Assembly: GCA_001430745.1 (NCBI GenBank)
Contig: KQ481956.1
Span: 240,209 to 252,027, forward strand
DNA length: 11,819 bases
Origin: Auxenochlorella pyrenoidosa
Lineage: Eukaryota > Chlorophyta > Trebouxiophyceae > Chlorellales > Chlorellaceae
Direction: 5' to 3'
Every line of letters starts with the position of its first letter. Positions within the stretch are counted from its first letter, which is position 1. Of the stretch, positions 8,330 to 11,819 are shown piece by piece. The notes under the pieces are model-generated. The model searched no databases. It saw nothing but the letters and a program-made list of their open reading frames with translations, and was not told the origin of the DNA. The translations under genes were made by a program, and so were the position numbers.

Positions 8330-11300
8330 ATGTTGAGCAGCAGCGGCACGCTGCACCAGCCGTCGCTTGCGTCGGCGCCCAGAAGCACGGGCAGGCCGTC
8401 CAGGGGCCAGCTGGTGGTGTCCAGGTGCGTGTAAATTCATTGTTGAACCGATGGCGGCCTGCATTCCCTCTCCGGCAGGCAGCAGTGCGGGCAGCAGCGG
8501 GCCGCCGCGCCCCGCTGCCGGAACGCCGCAAGGCGGAGGGCGCAGGCAGCTTGCACGACCCTCCACGTTTGCCCTGGCCTTGCAGCGTTTTCAAGCTGGG
8601 TCGCAAGAAGGAGGAGGTGCCGGCAGTTGATGCCAAGGGCCGCCCCATCAGGCCTGCCCCAACTCCCAAGGCCAAGCCGCAGCCCTCGCCAGCCAAGGTC
8701 GCCCCCAAGCAGGCGCCTGCCAAGCCAGCCCCCGTCCCCAAGGCACGGCCAGCACCCCCTGCCGTGGAGAAGAAGGCCAAGCCTGCACCGCCGCCTCGCA
8801 CTGCGGGCCGGTCCGCTGCAGCAGCCGCCGATAATGGCGCAACCGGCACGCGGCGGTTCAGCCTTTTTGGTGGCAGCAGCACTGGCAGCAGCAGCAGCAG
8901 CAAGGCCGACAGCCCTCAGAAGGCGGGCACCGGCACCACCGGCACCCGCGGTCTGAGCCTGTTTGGCAGCAAGGCACCCGCAGGCACCGGCGGCACGCAA
9001 AAGACCGCTGCCGGCACCCAGCGCGTCGCCACTCCAAAGGCGGCTGCTGCCCAGAAGCAGAAGGCGGCGCCGGCGCCGCGCACGGCAGGCAAGGCAGGCG
9101 CGGCGGCGACCACCGGCACGCAGCGCGTGGGCACGCAGGTTGCTGCTGGCACCCGCCGGCAGGCGCGCCTGGCCGCCGCCGCCGCCGCCGCCGGCGGCGC
9201 CTCTGCCCCCGCGGGGCGCGCCTCTGACCAGGAGTACCTGAACATCACGGGCTACCCCTTCCCCCTGGGCCCCTTCCTCAAGCGCCCCACCATCCGCAAG
9301 GAGCTCATCCGCGGGGTGATGTGGGGCTTTGAGCAGCCGCAGAGCCTGGGCGGCAGCAACGTCACCACCAACATCCGCATGACCATCGTGCGCCTGCAGT
9401 CGGGCGGCCTGTGGGTGCACGCGCCCATCGCGCCCACCCGTGAGTGCCGGGGGCTGGCCAGGCGGGAGCGGGGCGGCCGGCCGGGCGGGAAGAGCCCGGC
9501 CACTGTTGGAATGAGTGCTGGCCAGTGCGGCTGGCAGCAAGACAGCACGTGAGGCAGAGACCCTTATGCCCCACCTCCCTGCCCCTCGCCCCCTCTCCGG
9601 ACTGCGCCCCGCAGGCGAGTGCGTGCGCATGGTGCGGCAGCTTGAGGAGGAGACGGGGGAGAGCGTGCGCTACATCGTGCTGCCCACCTTTGGCTACGAG
9701 CACAAGGTGGGGGCGGGGGGGGGGGGCCCGGGGCGGGGTGACGGCGTGGCGCAGCTCTGGGCTGAGGCTGCGTTTCTGGTGCACCACATTCGTTTGAGGG
9801 GGCTGTGGGCATGGCGCCGTCCCTTTGGAGTCAGGCCGCCCTCCGGCGGGGTTTGGCGTGGCAAGCGGCAGCCACGCCGCGGTCGGCACGCTGCGCTGCC
9901 AATCACGTGGTGCTTTGCACGCTGGCGCGGCTCTGGCGTGATGGCCAAGCCTGCCCACGTCGCCCTCCATGTCGCCCGGCCTGCAGATCTTTGTGGGCCC
10001 CTTCAGCCGGCGCTTCCCCAAGGCGGAGGTGTGGGTCGCACCCAGGTGCGGCTGGCTGCCTGGGCGAGGGGCAGCTGCAGCTCGGTCACTCCGGGGGGCA
10101 TTGTGAGTGCAGCGCAGCAGTTGGGAGGTGGCAGCCTGCCCCTGCCCTTGCCCTTACTTGCGTCTCGCTCCGCCCTGCTGCCCACTCACCCCCCATCCCT
10201 GCCGCCCACGCAGCCAGTGGAGCTGGCCCATCAACCTGCCGCCCCAGTTTTTCGGCATCTTCCCCACCGGCGAGCTGCGCAGCGACGACGCCTCAGCGCC
10301 CTGGGCCGACGAGATTGAGCAGAAGGCGCGCCAGCCGGGCGGGGCACTGCACACCGCTGCCCTGCCTGCTGCGCGCCCCTCGCGGACATTTCTCTCCCGT
10401 ACCTCCCGCCTGTCTGGCCCTTGTGCTGCGCACCAGTCCCGCCAAGCTGGGTGCCCGTGCCCCCGCCAAGGCTGCCTCCCCGCGGGGCCCCGCCTGCCCT
10501 GCAGGTGTTTGTGAGCAGCGTGGGCATTGGGCCCTACATCGAGGCCGCCTTCTTCCACAAGAAGACCCGCACCCTGCTGGTCACCGACGCCGTGGTGTCG
10601 GTGCCCGACGCGCCGCCAGAGGTGCGTGGCTGGCTGGGGAGCGCGCCGGCGGCGCCCGCCCGCTGCCCGTGCCGAGCACCCAGGCAGGCGGCGCGGCCTG
10701 CCCGCTGCTGCGCAGCGCGGGCTTGGAGCGGCACCCCCAGGCATCTTTTGGGCCGCAGTGCTGGCGCCTGCCGATTGCAGCTGCCATGCCGTTTGGCCAC
10801 AGCCGGCAGCTGCCGCCGCGCCTGACCCTGCCCCCCCCCCCCCCCCCCCGCCAGCTGGTCCCCGAGGAGAGCCTGCTGGAGGCGGCGGCCCGCAACTTCT
10901 TCATCGACGTGCTGGCCGGCCCGCTGGCCGCCGAGCCGGTGGACGGCGTGCCGCTCAAGCCGACGGAGCTGACGCCTGCGGCGCGCGCGCTGGGCTGGCG
11001 CCGCATGGCCCTGCAGATCCTGTACATCGTCCCCGGCAACCTGCGCGACCCCCGCAAGTGAGCAGGCCCCCCCCCTCGAGGCCCTCCGAGGCCACGGGGC
11101 GGCGGGAACGGAACATTGCCAGTTCAGAAGAAGAGCAGAGCAGGCTGGTCAAAGTGGGATGGGGTGCTGTGCCGACTCTCGACGCCCGCCACCGTGGGTC
11201 GAACGCTCCCAGTGAAGAACTATGCACCTGCGCGCCCCGCCACCTTGAGCTGGACCCCACCCGCTGCCCCGCTCCCCCCTGGCAGGGGCTTTGAGGCGGT

Positions 11301-11819
11301 CGCGGAGCGCCTGATTGTGGGGCCCATCCTGAAGACCCTGGTCTTCTCCACCACCCCCGAGAAGACGCGCGAGTGGGTGGACGACATCTGCGCCGCCTGG
11401 GACTTCACCGCCATCGTGCCCGCGGTGAGGCTGCGGTGGGGCAGCACTGCGTGACAGCCCCCATGCAGGGTCGCCTGGGCAGGAGGTGGCCGCCTGCAGT
11501 ATGCCCGACAGCAGTGGCAGGCCTTGCCGTGGTTTCCCTGGACCAGGTCGCCACTGGGAGTGGGCTGCGCTGGCAGGCAGCTTGTGGGCCGGCTGCTCAG
11601 CACTGCTCCCTGCCGATGCGGGCCCTGACCCCCGCCCCCCCATCCCTGCCTGCAGCACTTCTCCGCGCCCGTGCGCGCCACCCCCGCCGACTTCAAGGCC
11701 GCCTTCTCCTTTGCCTACGAGCCGCAGCTCAGCCAGGAGCGCGCCGCCGCCGCTGCCGCCGAGGCCGCCAAGGCCGCCAAGGCCGGCAGCGAGCGCGCGG
11801 CGGCGGCGGCGGCAGAGGC
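8330..11819 (+). CDS. Plastid-targeted-type DUF4336 protein with repetitive N-terminal spacer (3' end off window)
   Basis: Nine exons join in frame to 611 residues: 8330-8424, 8586-9439, 9615-9706, 9987-10045, 10214-10325, 10505-10621, 10855-11057, 11286-11424 and 11656-11819 (open). Residues 1-40 contain Ser, Arg and Lys but no Asp or Glu and include LVVSRSVFKLGRKK, as in a chloroplast transit peptide. Residues about 50-240 are low complexity: Pro/Ala/Lys (PAKVAPKQAPAKPAP), then repeated TGTR/TGTQ units. DUF4336 covers about 255-570, marked by GLWVHAPIAPTREC, VRYIVLPTFGYEHK, IFVGPFSRRFPKAEVWVAP, QWSWPINLP, IEAAFFHKKTRTLLVTDAVVS, VGPILKTLVFS and WDFTAIVPAHFSAPVRA. This family is shared by cyanobacteria and plastid-bearing eukaryotes and has no established reaction. 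Its layout resembles a reduced metallo-beta-lactamase fold (inference). After the domain an Ala/Glu/Lys-rich tail runs to the edge. Intron 5 appears to use a GC donor. Confidence 0.88.
8836..9165 (+). repeat. Degenerate coding repeat, TGT[RQ] units, in the DUF4336 gene spacer
   Basis: Translated exon 2 contains ATGTRRFSLFG, TTGTRGLSLFG, GTGGTQKT, AAGTQRVAT, TTGTQRVGT and AAGTRRQA. These are six related units centred on Gly-Thr-Arg/Gln, the first two extended by a shared SLFG. Underlying DNA units such as ACCGGCACGC and ACCGGCACCC repeat too. Spacing is irregular (about 10-35 residues). Confidence 0.75.
9709..9738 (+). repeat. G-run cluster at the start of DUF4336 gene intron 3
   Basis: G runs of 5, 12, 4 and 4 bases (9709-9713, 9715-9726, 9730-9733, 9735-9738) begin two bases after the donor GT at 9707-9708. 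They lie on the transcribed-sense strand, so both the DNA and the pre-mRNA could form a quadruplex overlapping the 5' splice site. Confidence 0.8.
10326..10504 (+). other. Probable GC-AG intron 5 of the DUF4336 gene
   Basis: Exon 5 ends WADEIEQK at 10325 and the intron begins GCGCGC. The acceptor is CCCTGCAG at 10504 and the next exon continues VFVSSVGIGPYIEAAFFHKK. Frame is phase 0. DUF4336 relatives run from the ADE(F/I) segment straight into this stretch, so little room is left for extra residues. Alternative GT sites further in (about 10398 and 10437) are weak and would add a non-conserved insert. The donor match to consensus is poorer than in the RFC2 GC-AG intron. Confidence 0.6.
10831..10849 (+). 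repeat. C19 homopolymer before the DUF4336 gene exon 7 acceptor
   Basis: Nineteen consecutive C residues serve as an extreme polypyrimidine tract, followed by GCCAG at 10850-10854 and exon 7. Homopolymer length may be misread. Confidence 0.9.

Noticed and set aside
8437..9630. 397-codon minus-strand open frame
   Set aside because: It is antisense to the large DUF4336 exon 2, and its length follows from GC-rich repeats that lack stop codons in several frames.
8330..11819. DUF4336 protein as a pyrenoid (Rubisco linker) protein
   Set aside because: The spacer repeats do not show the Trp-containing Rubisco-binding motif known from Chlamydomonas, so only a generic scaffold possibility is kept.

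Overview
This is nuclear DNA from a eukaryote, most likely a GC-rich green alga. A trebouxiophyte of the Chlorella type is my best guess, with moderate confidence and no database support. Four points suggest this. The genes are split by many short (about 130-300 bp) GC-rich introns with GTGAG/GTGCG donors and (C)TGCAG acceptors. The RFC subunit and the elongin-B-like protein read closest to plant versions. One gene has a chloroplast-type N-terminus on a domain shared with cyanobacteria, and another carries the plant PR-4 (barwin) domain. TGTAA motifs, the usual chlorophyte polyadenylation signal, lie 3' of the RFC gene. No bacterial operon, mobile element, CRISPR array, tRNA or rRNA is visible.

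Layout: (1) 1-576, minus strand: the N-terminal three coding exons of an elongin-B-like ubiquitin-fold protein, running off the left edge, with a probable upstream non-coding exon near 723. (2) 577-1109: divergent promoter region. (3) 1110-3981, plus strand: a complete nine-exon gene for replication factor C small subunit 2 (355 aa), including one GC-AG intron. (4) 3982-5206: 3' UTR plus intergenic DNA with TGTAA motifs, a TATA-like site and a long CCCCA-type repeat just before the next gene. (5) 5207-7082, plus strand: a complete seven-exon gene for a secreted protein of about 332 aa, made of signal peptide, Ala/Gln-rich coiled coil, basic stretch, Gly/Ser linker and a C-terminal barwin domain with all six cysteines. 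(6) 7083-8329: intergenic. (7) 8330-11819, plus strand: nine exons of a DUF4336 protein with a transit-peptide-like N-terminus and a roughly 200-residue repetitive Pro/Ala/Lys/Thr-Gly spacer, running off the right edge after the domain has ended.

The four genes do not form an obvious pathway: protein-complex adaptor, replication clamp loader, secreted wall/defence-type protein and plastid protein. The only structural link is the head-to-head arrangement of the first two. All exon models were built by hand. I joined splice sites so that reading frame and family similarity continue across every junction, and checked every exon length for phase. The most interesting items are the coiled-coil/barwin fusion, the repeat-bearing DUF4336 protein and two introns that appear to use GC donors.
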